A stretch of DNA of 64,000 bases, from NCBI GenBank assembly GCA_963753195.1, contig CAVWBH010000003.1:806001-870000 (forward strand). The letters run 5' to 3'. The position numbers and the translations under genes are program-made. How positions within the stretch are numbered: the stretch's first letter is position 1; every line of letters starts with the position of its first letter. Under the pieces are notes generated by a model, which ran no database searches, was not told the origin of the DNA, and saw only the letters and a program-made list of their open reading frames with translations. The DNA comes from Palsa-504 sp963753195. GTDB lineage: Bacteria; Actinomycetota; Actinomycetes; Streptosporangiales; Streptosporangiaceae. Positions 33,960 to 42,288 of the stretch are shown piece after piece.

Positions 33960-34705
33960 CAGCGGTTGTCCTTCCTGTCGGCCACGTCCGCCGCCGGGAC
34001 CGGGGGGCGTTCCCCGGACGCGGCGCAGACGTGATCCCCCGCGACCTGGCGCAGGGCGCAATGCTCGGGCAGCCCGTCCGCGAGCGCCTGGAACGCCAGG
34101 TCGATGAGCTGGTCGAGCGGTACCGTCCCGCCGATACCGGCCCAGAACGTCGTGCTGGCGCGAAACACGCCGGCGGCCGTGGCGGCCAGCAGCCCCGGAT
34201 AGGGATCCCGCTCCGGGTCGGTGCCGAGCCGCTCGGCGAGGCCCTCAGTGATGGCTCGTTCAACCATCGCCATCTGCGCCGCGTGGGCCGCGCGCACGTG
34301 CGGGTCGGCCCGGGCCTCCTTCATCCGGCGCAGCCAGTCGCCCGGATCGCCGCCCAGCTCAGTGAGCTCATCGGCCACCGCCAGGGCCTCGCTGGCCATG
34401 ACCACGCGCAGCGCATCCAGCGCAGGCTGTCCGGGCGCCTCATGCACGAGGCGCTCGCGCAGGGCCGTGACCCGGTCCTGGTCCGTGCCGAACAGCGCGG
34501 CTTCCTTGGACGGGAAGTAGTTGAAGAACGTGCGCGGCGACACATCGGCCGCCTCGGCGATGTCCTCCACGGTGACGTGCGCGAAGCCGCGCTCGGCGAC
34601 CAGGTCGAACGCCACCTGGCGGAGTGACCGGCGGGTGGCCAGCTTCTTGCGCTCGCGCAGCGAGGCGCGCGGCTCCCCCGCGGGCGATATGCTAGTAACT
34701 GTCAT
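33959..34705 (-). CDS. TetR-family transcriptional regulator
   Basis: 248 residues from ATG 34705 (an in-frame start at 34729 adds eight). N-terminal HTH: LATRRSLRQVAFDLVAERGF, VTVEDIAEAADVSPRTFFNY, FPSKEAALF. The C-terminal ligand domain is variable, and it contains ALAVADELTELGGDPGDWLR. It should repress the downstream MFS pump until a drug binds. A candidate operator lies about 30 bases upstream of the start. Confidence 0.92.
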   Translation of the reverse strand: MTVTSISPAGEPRASLRERKKLATRRSLRQVAFDLVAERGFAHVTVEDIAEAADVSPRTFFNYFPSKEAALFGTDQDRVTALRERLVHEAPGQPALDALRVVMASEALAVADELTELGGDPGDWLRRMKEARADPHVRAAHAAQMAMVERAITEGLAERLGTDPERDPYPGLLAATAAGVFRASTTFWAGIGGTVPLDQLIDLAFQALADGLPEHCALRQVAGDHVCAASGERPPVPAADVADRKDNR

Positions 34706-34734
34706 CGTGCGCTCACTGCAACCTTGCATCTCGC

Positions 34735-34761
34735 GTAAAAATGCAGACCAAATAAATTTAC
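34735..34761. promoter_or_regulatory. Candidate TetR operator/promoter region
   Basis: GTAAA (34735-34739) and TTTAC (34757-34761) are inverted around an AT-rich centre, just upstream of tetR. Such AT-rich DNA is unusual in this genome. The spacing (centre-to-centre about 22) suits a TetR dimer pair. Weak evidence beyond position and symmetry. Confidence 0.4.
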
Positions 34762-34925
34762 ACGGTGTGCAACGGAGATCGTTCGGCGGATATTCCGGCG
34801 CGTTGTCTTAGCGCGTCGTCGCGTTGCCTTGGCTCAGGGTCCCGGCCCTGGCCCGAGGCGCTGAGCTACCGCCCCATCTCCCCGTCTCCCCGCCTGCCCC
34901 AGGTTTCTCTCCCGTCGCGGCCAGT

Positions 34926-34983
34926 AACCAATGGTTGTTGCTCTGTACCCATTCTTCTGGGTACAGAGCCACTCTCATTGGTT
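34926..34983. repeat. 58-base bipartite hairpin with perfect stems
   Basis: AACCAATG (34926-34933), 6-base spacer, GCTCTGTACCC (34940-34950), 8-base loop ATTCTTCT, GGGTACAGAGC (34959-34969), 6-base spacer, CATTGGTT (34976-34983). Both stems (8 and 11 bp) pair without mismatch and the two spacers are of equal length. No U-run follows on either strand. Could be an RNA element, a terminator of unusual shape, or a double operator. Confidence 0.7.
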
Positions 34984-35262
34984 CCCGGGCCCGGGTCCGG
35001 GGCCGGGCTGGGGGCGGGGGATGGTGCGGCTGTGGCAGTGGTGAGGGTTGGGTTGGTTAGTGGTTCCGGGGTCAGGGGTCAGGGGTCAGGGGGTCGCGGG
35101 GGCCGGCGCGGGGGCCCGGGTCGCGGGGCCGGGGGCTAGCGGCTTAGGCCGGGCGGGCAGGCTGATCAGGACGCTAACGGGGATGTGCTAGGACCAGGCC
35201 CGGGGCGTCGAGGGGCCGGGGGGGCCGGTGCTACTGTCACCCAAACGGGCTGGGAGGGTCGC

Positions 35263-36921
35263 ATGGACAGGCTGCCGATTGTGTACGTGCGAGGGTATGC
35301 GGGGCCGACGGCCGGAATCGATGTCGCCGTGGACGATCCGTTTTACGGATTTAACGCCGGGGCGACGCATGTCCGGATCGGCGGAGACGGCGACCCGATG
35401 TTCTACCAATTCGAGGGGCCGCTGCTGCGCCTGATGACCGATGAGGATTACCGGTTGTTCGTGCACGGCGACCAGCACCGTTACCTGCTCGACGCCGGTG
35501 ACCACAGCATTTCCCCGGCGTCCTTGTGGGTCTACCGGTTCTACGATCAGGCCGCGACCACCTTCATGCCGCCACCGCACGAGAATGTGGTCGAGCGCCT
35601 GTTCAGCCGGGTCCATCAGAAAGTCACCGCCGACGGATTCGACATCGAATCAGCGGCGGCCGGGCTGTATGACCTGATCATGCTCATCCGCGAGAAGACC
35701 GGGGCGCCCCGGGTCTACGTGGTGGCGCACTCCATGGGCGGCCTGGTCGTGCGCTGCATGATGCAGAAGATCTGCTTTCTGCCCGACGCCGGGGGCCGGA
35801 ACCGGGAACCGGCCCGGAACCTGGTGGCCAGGTTCTTCACCTACGGCACCCCGCACGGCGGGATCGCCTTTAAAGCCGACGCGCTGGACTGGGTTGAGCA
35901 GGCGTTCGGCCCAGCCGGATCCGGGATCTTCGCCCCGGAGAAAATGTATGGCTATCTCGATCCGAGGGCGACGTTCGGTGATCTTCCGCCCGCCGGATCG
36001 ACCTGGGATCCGCAGGAGCTACCAGAAAACGTCTTCGCCGCCGACGACGTCTTCTGCCTGATCGGCACCGATCCGAAGGATTACGGGCTGCCGCGGGTGG
36101 CCGTCGGGCCCAAGAGCGACGGGCTGGTGTTCATCGAGCACGCCTACGTCCGCAAGGCACACCGCGCCTACGTGTACAAATCTCACTCCGGGACATATGG
36201 CGAGGTCAACTCGGAGGAGGGATACCAGAACCTGCGCCGGTTCCTCTTCGGCCGCTGGGGAGTGGGGGTCGGCCTGGCGGGCCTGCCGCCCTACCCCGGC
36301 CAGGGGGATCCGCCCTGGCCGGTGTGGCAGGCCGACCTGCGGCTGACCATCCGGGGGCTGCCGATCGTGCTGACCGAGCAGCTGGCCGAACACTGGTGCC
36401 CCATCCAGCTGAACGACGAGATCCAGCGGCTGGGCGACACCCCGGACCATCCGGTGCCCCTGGTCGGCACCTTCCTGCTCGAGCCGGGCCGCCCCGATCC
36501 CGCCCAGCCAGCCGGCGACCCCGGGGCGCCACCGCACGGCGGGCGGATGCGGTACACCATCACCTTGCGGGTCTTCAAGCTCGACCAGCAGGGCGGAACC
36601 TTCCGGTTCGCCGATCACCTCGAACAGGTACCCGACTGGGCCGACTCGCTCATCGCGGACATCGGCCCCAACCAGGACGGGACGGGACTAGCGGCCTGGG
36701 TGGCGTGGAACTCGGCGGTACACGGGGCCAACGACCAGTTCGACCCGATCACCGAGGGCTTGCCTGAAGGCCAGCGGGATCCCCTGGCGCTGGCCCGAGC
36801 CGGGGCCGGCTACGTCGGCCGGGTCCCGCTGCCCGAGGCGGCCCGCGCCCTGCCGGTGCTCGGCCAAGCCGCGAGCCTCACGATCAGCGTGACCGACCGG
36901 GCCGCGGATCAGGCCCCCTGA
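35263..36921 (+). CDS. Lipase-like alpha/beta-hydrolase (PGAP1-like)
   Basis: 552 residues from ATG 35263 behind GGGAGGG. Alpha/beta-hydrolase core in residues ~1-340: PIVYVRGYAG at the N-terminus (oxyanion side), nucleophile elbow VYVVAHSMGGLVVRCMMQKI (AHSMGG, Ser about 162), then FFTYGTPHGGIAF, and FIEHAYVRKAHRAYVYKSHS near the expected catalytic histidine. The last ~200 residues, with GTFLLEPGRPDPAQP and strands TITLRVFKLDQQ, are unrecognised and look like a beta-rich extra domain. No signal peptide. The ORF extension to 35185 is low-complexity. Confidence 0.85.
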   Translation: MDRLPIVYVRGYAGPTAGIDVAVDDPFYGFNAGATHVRIGGDGDPMFYQFEGPLLRLMTDEDYRLFVHGDQHRYLLDAGDHSISPASLWVYRFYDQAATTFMPPPHENVVERLFSRVHQKVTADGFDIESAAAGLYDLIMLIREKTGAPRVYVVAHSMGGLVVRCMMQKICFLPDAGGRNREPARNLVARFFTYGTPHGGIAFKADALDWVEQAFGPAGSGIFAPEKMYGYLDPRATFGDLPPAGSTWDPQELPENVFAADDVFCLIGTDPKDYGLPRVAVGPKSDGLVFIEHAYVRKAHRAYVYKSHSGTYGEVNSEEGYQNLRRFLFGRWGVGVGLAGLPPYPGQGDPPWPVWQADLRLTIRGLPIVLTEQLAEHWCPIQLNDEIQRLGDTPDHPVPLVGTFLLEPGRPDPAQPAGDPGAPPHGGRMRYTITLRVFKLDQQGGTFRFADHLEQVPDWADSLIADIGPNQDGTGLAAWVAWNSAVHGANDQFDPITEGLPEGQRDPLALARAGAGYVGRVPLPEAARALPVLGQAASLTISVTDRAADQAP

Positions 36922-36958
36922 GCGCCACCGTCGCGAGGACGAGGCGTGGCTGAGCTTG

Positions 36959-37030
36959 TTGGGGTCGGCTGGTCCGCTTTTATTGGGGTCGGCTGGTCCG
37001 CTCTTATTGGGGTCGGCTGGTCCACACCGA
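36959..37030. repeat. 24-bp tandem repeat, three copies, over a stop codon
   Basis: TTGGGGTCGGCTGGTCCGCT plus four bases, at 36959-36982, 36983-37006 and, diverging at its end, from 37007. The stop of the minus-strand gene (37004-37006) is the end of the middle copy, so the last residues TSRPQ of that protein are coded by the third copy. Confidence 0.8.
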
Positions 37031-38272
37031 GACGTGCGCGGGTTCCAGCGCCGTCTGCACGGCGCGGGCCAGGTCCTCGCGGATGGTGTCCAGGTCGACC
37101 GCGTCTTTCAGCTGGGCGGCGAACGCGGCCATGGTCTGGTCGGCGTCATACCGGGCCCGGTTGAACCGCCGGTCGACCCGCTGCTGCACCCGGTGCCGGA
37201 CCGGGCTGAACAGGGCCGCCGCGGCCAGGGTGGCGGCGGCCACCGCCACCGGGGTGTGCACGCCGAACACCCCGGTCGCCAGCAGCACCAGCCCGGCGTA
37301 GACCCCGGCCAGCACGCCGGTGACGATCGCGTAGGCCAGTGTCCGGGAGATGACCCGGTCGATGTCATACAGCCGGTACTTCAACACCGCGACCGCGACC
37401 GCGGTGTACAGGCCCATCAGCGCCAGGCAGAAAGCCACCTTCAGCGTGGCCACCGCAGTACCCGCGGCAGCCGGGCTCAACCCGATCTGCGGGGCGAGCG
37501 CGAGCGGGATGATCGCGGCGACCACGAGCAGGGCCGCCATCGCGAACCACTTCAGCTGCAGCCGCTCCTCACCCGATGACCGGGCGAACCGGGCCGCTAC
37601 CGCGGCCGCGCCGGTCAGCAGCGCGGCGGGCACCAAGATCAGGATCGCGGCACGCAACCCCGGATACCACCCGGCACTGATCGCGGTGTACGGGTCCGCC
37701 CACACACGGCTGGCGCGTACCACCTGGGCCGCCGCATCCAGCGTGAACACCGCGGCCACGAACCACGCGGCCGGGCGCCATCGCGGCGAGTGCAGCCGCC
37801 CGGTCGGGAACAGCAGGAGCAGGAACGCCAGTCCCGCGGCCGGAAACTGCCAGGCCACGTTCACGAACCAGGCGGCCGCCCGGGCCGCCGGCAGTGACCC
37901 GGGAGCCGCGACCAGTCCGCGCTGCCCGTACCGCTGGCAGAAAAAGCCCAGGCCCAGTACCAGGCCCGCGCCGAGGATGATCCAGCCGATCCTGTTCCCG
38001 GGCCGCCTGGACGCCAGGACGAAGCCCACCGCCGGGACGGCTATGAAGGTGGCCTCCTCGAAAACACTGGAGAAGTCCCAGCCACTCGCGGGCACCAGGT
38101 GCCGGTCGGAATATGAGAGCGCCATCGCGCCCGTCAGCAGCGCGACAGAGACCGCTGCGACGCAGCCGGTCGCCCAGGGCAGGATCCGGACCGGCAGCCG
38201 CGCCTTCGGGGGCGAGCTGCGCCGCTGGCCGGCCCGCATCGGCCACCTACGCCAGAACGCCGCCCAGGGCAT
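37004..38272 (-). CDS. Membrane sensor-like protein (kinase-less histidine kinase N-terminus)
   Basis: 422 residues. Around nine to ten membrane helices from residue ~28 to ~345. The segment LKYRLYDIDRVISRTLAYAI, then VTGVLAGVYAGLVLLATGVF, and the exit RRFNRARYDADQTMAAFAAQ are hallmarks of a large family of actinobacterial proteins that occur either fused to or beside histidine kinases. Here there is no HATPase domain, nor an H-box. The C-terminal ~55 residues (LKDAVDLDTIREDLARAVQT) are the usual end of the stand-alone form. Divergent from an ABC exporter gene 184 bases away, which it may influence. Confidence 0.8.
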   Translation of the reverse strand: MPWAAFWRRWPMRAGQRRSSPPKARLPVRILPWATGCVAAVSVALLTGAMALSYSDRHLVPASGWDFSSVFEEATFIAVPAVGFVLASRRPGNRIGWIILGAGLVLGLGFFCQRYGQRGLVAAPGSLPAARAAAWFVNVAWQFPAAGLAFLLLLFPTGRLHSPRWRPAAWFVAAVFTLDAAAQVVRASRVWADPYTAISAGWYPGLRAAILILVPAALLTGAAAVAARFARSSGEERLQLKWFAMAALLVVAAIIPLALAPQIGLSPAAAGTAVATLKVAFCLALMGLYTAVAVAVLKYRLYDIDRVISRTLAYAIVTGVLAGVYAGLVLLATGVFGVHTPVAVAAATLAAAALFSPVRHRVQQRVDRRFNRARYDADQTMAAFAAQLKDAVDLDTIREDLARAVQTALEPAHVSVWTSRPQ

Positions 38273-38340
38273 GTGTCACCTCTTGAGCCGATTACGCCCG
38301 TATGCCACTGACGGCCAGATTAGAGACCATCCGTTACCGC

Positions 38341-38407
38341 ATCGTTACGGCAGTCGCGTGGTCCTCGGGAAAAGAATCCTGGGCGAGGATGACCTGGCCG
38401 TAACGAT
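38341..38407. promoter_or_regulatory. 10-bp inverted repeat before the ABC exporter genes
   Basis: ATCGTTACGG (38341-38350) and CCGTAACGAT (38398-38407) are exact reverse complements with 47 bases between, in the gap between the sensor-like gene and the ABC exporter. A further GTTAC occurs at 38332-38336. Possible dimeric-regulator sites. Confidence 0.45.
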
Positions 38408-38456
38408 CTCGTACCGGCGGTTCTCTAGCTTGGGCGTAGGTAAGGAGGCGGGCGCC

Positions 38457-39076
38457 ATGACCGCACTGGCAGCAAGGGGCATCTACAAGTCGTTCGGCCG
38501 CCGCCGGGTGCTGACCGGGGCGGACCTGGACGTCGCGCCGGGCGAACTGGCCGCCGTGGTCGGGGAGAACGGTACCGGGAAGACGACGCTGCTGCGGATT
38601 CTGGCCGGTGACGTGCGGCCGGACGCGGGAACCGTCGTGATCGGCGGCAGGCTGGGTTACTGTCCGCAGGCGGTAGTCCTGGATGAGGCGCTCACCGTGG
38701 ACCAGCACGTGCGCTACTTCCAGGCCGCATACGAGATCGGTCGCTGGCTCGGGCGGAGGAGCTGATCGAGCGGCTCGGCCTGGACGCATGCCGCAGCCAG
38801 CGAGCCGGCACGTTGTCCGGCGGTACCAGGCAGAAACTCAGCCTGACGCTGGCCTTGATGCACAACCCGGCGGTGCTGCTCCTGGACGAGCCTTACCAGG
38901 GCCTGGACTGGCAGACTTACCTGGCCTTCTGGGATCTGGCCGCGGACCTGAGGGACGCCGGGACCGCGACGGTGGTCATCAGCCATCTGGTCTTCGAGCA
39001 TGAGCGTTTCGACCGGATCTGCCACCTGGCCGGCGGCCGGATCGAGGAGGAGGCCAGTCATGCGCCGGCAGCTTGA
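38457..39076 (+). pseudogene. ABC exporter ATP-binding protein, frameshifted
   Basis: Part 1 (from ATG 38457, after AAGGAGG) reads MTALAARGIYKSFGRRRVLT, with Walker A VGENGTGKTTLLRIL and Q-loop LGYCPQAVVLDE, and runs into a stop at 38763-38765 after EIGRWLGRRS. Part 2, in another frame, gives EELIERLGLDACRSQRAGT, the signature LSGGTRQKLSLTLALM, Walker B VLLLDEPYQGLD and the switch His in VVISHLVFEHERF, ending at 39076. One missing base near 38745 (TGGCTCGGGCG where TGGGCTCGGGCG would read WARAEE) explains it. Either an error or a recent null mutation; everything else is intact, and the permease follows. Confidence 0.8.
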
Positions 39077-39839
39077 GATCGCCGTCCGCCTGACCCTGGC
39101 GACGCAGATCCGCAACCGGCTGGCGTGGGTCCTGCTGGTGACGTTCGTCCCGGTGTGGTACTTGCTGATCGGCTCGATGATCTCCCACGCGGGCACCGGG
39201 TTCCGGCTGCGGGCCACTGGCACCGACATCGTGGTCGACGGCCACGACCTGACCCTGGTCACCGCCGGGCTGAGCGCGATCACCCTCATCACCGGGTTTG
39301 TCGTGTTCGCCGCGGTCCGCCGGTCGCGGCCGTTCGACCGGCGGCTGGTGCTGTCGGGCTACCGGCACTCCGCCCTCATCGCGGCCAAGACCACCGCCGC
39401 GCTGGCCCAGGCCGTGGGCATCGGCGCCTACGCCGCAGCCGTCATGCTGGTCTTCTGGCGGCCCGCCGGGATCTGGGCCATCGCGGTGGCGTTCATCTTG
39501 GGCGCGGCCACCTACGCCGCGTTCGGCCTGCTGATAGGCGTCCTGGTCCGGGGTGACCTGGAGGGCTTCTTCCTCATCATCATGATCTCGCTGCTGGATA
39601 CCTTCCTGGAAAACCCGGTGGACAACCCGCTGGCGAACAAGCCGATCCTGGGGCTCTTCCCCTCCTACGCCCCGACCCAGTTCGCCGCCGCCGGCGGGTT
39701 CCACCACCAGGTACTGGGCAGCATGGCGGCCCTGTCCCTGGCCTGGACGGCCGCCTTCGCCCTGCTCGGGCTGGCCGTCCTGCGGCTGCGGCTGCCCCGG
39801 CCCGGCCGCGCCGTTGACCTGACCGGCGACGCGCGTTAG
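39060..39839 (+). CDS. ABC exporter permease (DrrB/ABC-2-like)
   Basis: 259 residues from ATG 39060, overlapping the end of the ATPase gene by 17 bases. About six membrane helices, starting with VLLVTFVPVWYLLIGSMISH, through LVTAGLSAITLITGFVVFAA, to TAAFALLGLAVLRLRLPRPG. A cytoplasmic loop RRSRPFDRRLVLSGYRHSAL follows the second helix, as in small ABC-2 permeases. If the ATPase is truly broken the pump would be inactive. It ends 12 bases before the CoA transferase, so the genes could share a transcript. Confidence 0.8.
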   Translation: MRRQLEIAVRLTLATQIRNRLAWVLLVTFVPVWYLLIGSMISHAGTGFRLRATGTDIVVDGHDLTLVTAGLSAITLITGFVVFAAVRRSRPFDRRLVLSGYRHSALIAAKTTAALAQAVGIGAYAAAVMLVFWRPAGIWAIAVAFILGAATYAAFGLLIGVLVRGDLEGFFLIIMISLLDTFLENPVDNPLANKPILGLFPSYAPTQFAAAGGFHHQVLGSMAALSLAWTAAFALLGLAVLRLRLPRPGRAVDLTGDAR

Positions 39840-39851
39840 CGTCACGCATTA

Positions 39852-42230
39852 GTGGATATTTTCCAGGGTCCGCTGCCGCTGGACGGGATCCGCGTGCTGG
39901 ACCTCAGCGGCCCGGTCGGCAGCTACGGCGGGCGGCTGCTGGCGGACGCCGGCGCCGACGTGGTCAAGGTGGAGCTTCCGGCGGGTGACGAGCTGCGCCG
40001 CCAGGGGCCCTTCGCGGGCCGGACACCCGGACCGGAACGCAGCCTGGCCTTCGCGTACTACCACGCCAACAAGCGCGGGATCGTGCTGGATTACCGCAGT
40101 CCCGAAGCACTCGGCATGCTGGCCGAGCTGGGCGCCAGCGCCGACGTGGTCCTCTTGACCCCGCCGGTGGCGGGTTTGCACCCGGACTCGCGGGAGCTGT
40201 CGTGGGCCGCCTCCGATGCCGTGGTCTGCGCGATCACGCCGTTCGGGCTCACGGGACCCTACCGCTCCTGGCGCGCCACCCACCTCACGTCCTGTGCGCT
40301 GGGCGGCGGGATGTACCAGTATGGGCAGCCCGAAGGGCCGCCTCTGGTCCTGCCGGGCCGCCAGCTGTACGACCACGCGGGCACGCACGCCGCGATCGCG
40401 GTGCTGGCGGCGCTGCGGGCGCGGCCTGCCGTGGGCGGCCAGTTCATCGACCTCTCGGCGCACGAGGTGATGGGCTCCAGCCTGTACGAGCTGCACAGGT
40501 ACACCAACTTCCAGGACATCATGCGGCGCCGCGGCAGCTATGCCGCAGTGGGCGGCATGTGGCCCTGCCGGGATGGCCTGGTCGAGTTCACCGCCTCGAC
40601 GGAGAAGCAGTGGGCCGGCTTCGTCCGGCTGCTGGGCAGCCCGCCCGAGCTCAGCGATCCGGCCTTCGCCGACCCGGCCGTCAGGCAGCAGCGCGCCGAG
40701 GAGATCATGGCCGTCGTCGGGCCGGCCATCCTGGCCATGAGCCGGGAAGAGTTCGTGGGCCGCGGCCAGCAGCTCAGCGTGCCGTGCTCACTGGTCAACA
40801 CCGTGGGGCAGTTCGCCCAGGACCCGCAGCTGCGCAGCCGCGGCTTTTTCGTGCGCCAGCCGCTGGCCGGCCTCGGTGAGTTCGATGTGCCGGGCCAGCC
40901 GTTCCTGTCTGAGCAGCCGCTGCTCGCGCAGTACCGGCGCCCGGCGCCCCGGCTCGGCGAGCATGATCCCGCCGCGATCGCCCGCGAGTGGCGGTCTCGG
41001 CCGATCGCCGTCGAGTGGCAGTCGCGGGCGGCCGCCCGCGAGTGGCAGTCGGCCGGACGTGCGCAGCCGCGCCCGGCCGGGCCGCTGTCCGGCCTCAAGG
41101 TGATCTCCTTCGGCATGGTCATCGCCGGCGCGGTGTGCGCCACGCTGCTGGCTGAGCTGGGGGCCGACGTGGTGAAGATCGAGTCCCCCACGGTGCCCGA
41201 CAGCGTGCGCCGGATACGCATGGGCGACCCCGCGATAACCGAGCCCTCCGGCGCGCCGACATCCCCGATGTTCGCCAGCTACAACCGCTCGGTGCGCAGC
41301 CTCGCGCTGGACATGAAGCAGCCTGAGTCGGTGGACCTGGTGCTGCGGCTGGCCGGCGCGGCGGACGTGGTGATCGAGAATTTCGGCCCGGACGTGGTGG
41401 AGCGCTGGGGCATCGGATACGAGAAGCTCGCCGCAGCGAACCCGCGGATCGTGATGCTCTCCCAGAGCGGCTTCGGGCAGACCGGGCCCCGGTCGCACTA
41501 CCTGGCCTACGCATCGACCGTTTTCTCGTTCGTGGGGCTCACCCAGATCTGGGGCCAGTCCCACCCCACGGCCAGCGATTACCCCTCCGCGGCCCACGGG
41601 CTGTTCGCCATCCTGGCGGCGCTCGCGGCGCGCGACCGCACCGGGCGGGGCACTCACATCGACCAGTCCCAGATCGAGGTGGCCGGGGCCATCATCGGCC
41701 CGTTGCTGCTGGACTGCACGGTGAACGGGCACGAACCCGGCGAGGACCAGCCGCCCGGCATGATCGTCCGCTGCCTCGGCGAGGACCGCTGGCTGGCCCT
41801 CGAGCCCGCCGGCGACGAGGACTGGCGGCAGCTGGCGCGGATCGCCGGCGCGCCCGATCCGGGCGACCGGGCCGCGGTCACCGACGCCCTCGGCGCCTGG
41901 GCCGCCGCGCTGACCCCGCACCAGGCCACGCGGATCCTGCAGCGGGCCGGCCTGGCGGCCGGCGCCGTCCAGGACACCGAGGACGTAACCCGCGATGCCC
42001 AGCACCGCGAACGGCATTTCCTGCAGGAGATGAACCATCCCGATCTCGGCCTGGCCGAGTACGCCGGGCCGCCGCACCGGCTGTCCAAGACACCCGCCGC
42101 CATCCGGCGGCGGACCCCGCGACTCGGCGAGCACACCACCGAGGTCCTGGCCGAATGGCTCGGCATGCCGCCCGAGGAAAGCCTGACCTACGTCTGGCCG
42201 CCGCCGTCCAGATCCGGCGCCGGGCCCTGA
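39852..42230 (+). CDS. Tandem-domain CaiB/BaiF family CoA transferase
   Basis: 792 residues, about twice the normal length (~400), made of two complete class III CoA-transferase domains. Domain 1 (about 10-375): GIRVLDLSGPVGSYGGRLLA, VKVELPAGDELRRQGPF, and the active-site-like Asp in RQLYDHAGTHAAIAVLAALR. Domain 2 (about 412-775): GLKVISFGMVIAGAVCATLL, ADVVKIESPTVPDSVRR, DVVIENFGPDVVERWGI, LSQSGFGQTGPRS and the catalytic-Asp region ASDYPSAAHGLFAILAALAA. A linker of about 35 residues with an REWRS/VEWQS/REWQS triple repeat joins them. Both Asp residues seem present. GTG start. Probably transfers CoA between carboxylic acids in degradation. Confidence 0.88.
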   Translation: MDIFQGPLPLDGIRVLDLSGPVGSYGGRLLADAGADVVKVELPAGDELRRQGPFAGRTPGPERSLAFAYYHANKRGIVLDYRSPEALGMLAELGASADVVLLTPPVAGLHPDSRELSWAASDAVVCAITPFGLTGPYRSWRATHLTSCALGGGMYQYGQPEGPPLVLPGRQLYDHAGTHAAIAVLAALRARPAVGGQFIDLSAHEVMGSSLYELHRYTNFQDIMRRRGSYAAVGGMWPCRDGLVEFTASTEKQWAGFVRLLGSPPELSDPAFADPAVRQQRAEEIMAVVGPAILAMSREEFVGRGQQLSVPCSLVNTVGQFAQDPQLRSRGFFVRQPLAGLGEFDVPGQPFLSEQPLLAQYRRPAPRLGEHDPAAIAREWRSRPIAVEWQSRAAAREWQSAGRAQPRPAGPLSGLKVISFGMVIAGAVCATLLAELGADVVKIESPTVPDSVRRIRMGDPAITEPSGAPTSPMFASYNRSVRSLALDMKQPESVDLVLRLAGAADVVIENFGPDVVERWGIGYEKLAAANPRIVMLSQSGFGQTGPRSHYLAYASTVFSFVGLTQIWGQSHPTASDYPSAAHGLFAILAALAARDRTGRGTHIDQSQIEVAGAIIGPLLLDCTVNGHEPGEDQPPGMIVRCLGEDRWLALEPAGDEDWRQLARIAGAPDPGDRAAVTDALGAWAAALTPHQATRILQRAGLAAGAVQDTEDVTRDAQHRERHFLQEMNHPDLGLAEYAGPPHRLSKTPAAIRRRTPRLGEHTTEVLAEWLGMPPEESLTYVWPPPSRSGAGP

Positions 42231-42288
42231 GCCCCGGCCCGCTTACGTCCAGATCCGGCGCCGGGCCTTGAGCCCCCGGCCCGCTTAC
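42206..42288. repeat. 41-bp tandem duplication covering two stop codons
   Basis: GTCCAGATCCGGCGCCGGGC and its continuation through GCTTAC occur at 42206-42246 and again at 42247-42288. Copy 1 holds the TGA of the CoA transferase (42228-42230), copy 2 the TAA of the convergent monooxygenase (minus strand, 42285-42287). Confidence 0.85.

Larger units (their letters stand above)
34706..35262. other. Intergenic region with operator-like and hairpin elements
   Basis: No supported gene; the plus-strand ORF 34765-35139 is of biased, repetitive composition. From left to right: an AT-rich palindromic stretch just upstream of tetR, a 58-base bipartite hairpin (34926-34983), and a GGGGTCA 7-bp repeat at 35068-35088 in a run of G-rich DNA leading to the hydrolase gene. 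Confidence 0.45.

Noticed and set aside
34765..35139. Plus-strand ORF of 124 residues
   Set aside because: Contains the bipartite hairpin and the GGGGTCA repeats; translation is Gly/Arg-rich low complexity without a ribosome site.
36959..37030. CRISPR-like direct repeat array
   Set aside because: The units are contiguous, without spacers, and there are no cas genes; it is a plain tandem repeat. The same holds for the arrays at 7437, 22702 and 50501.
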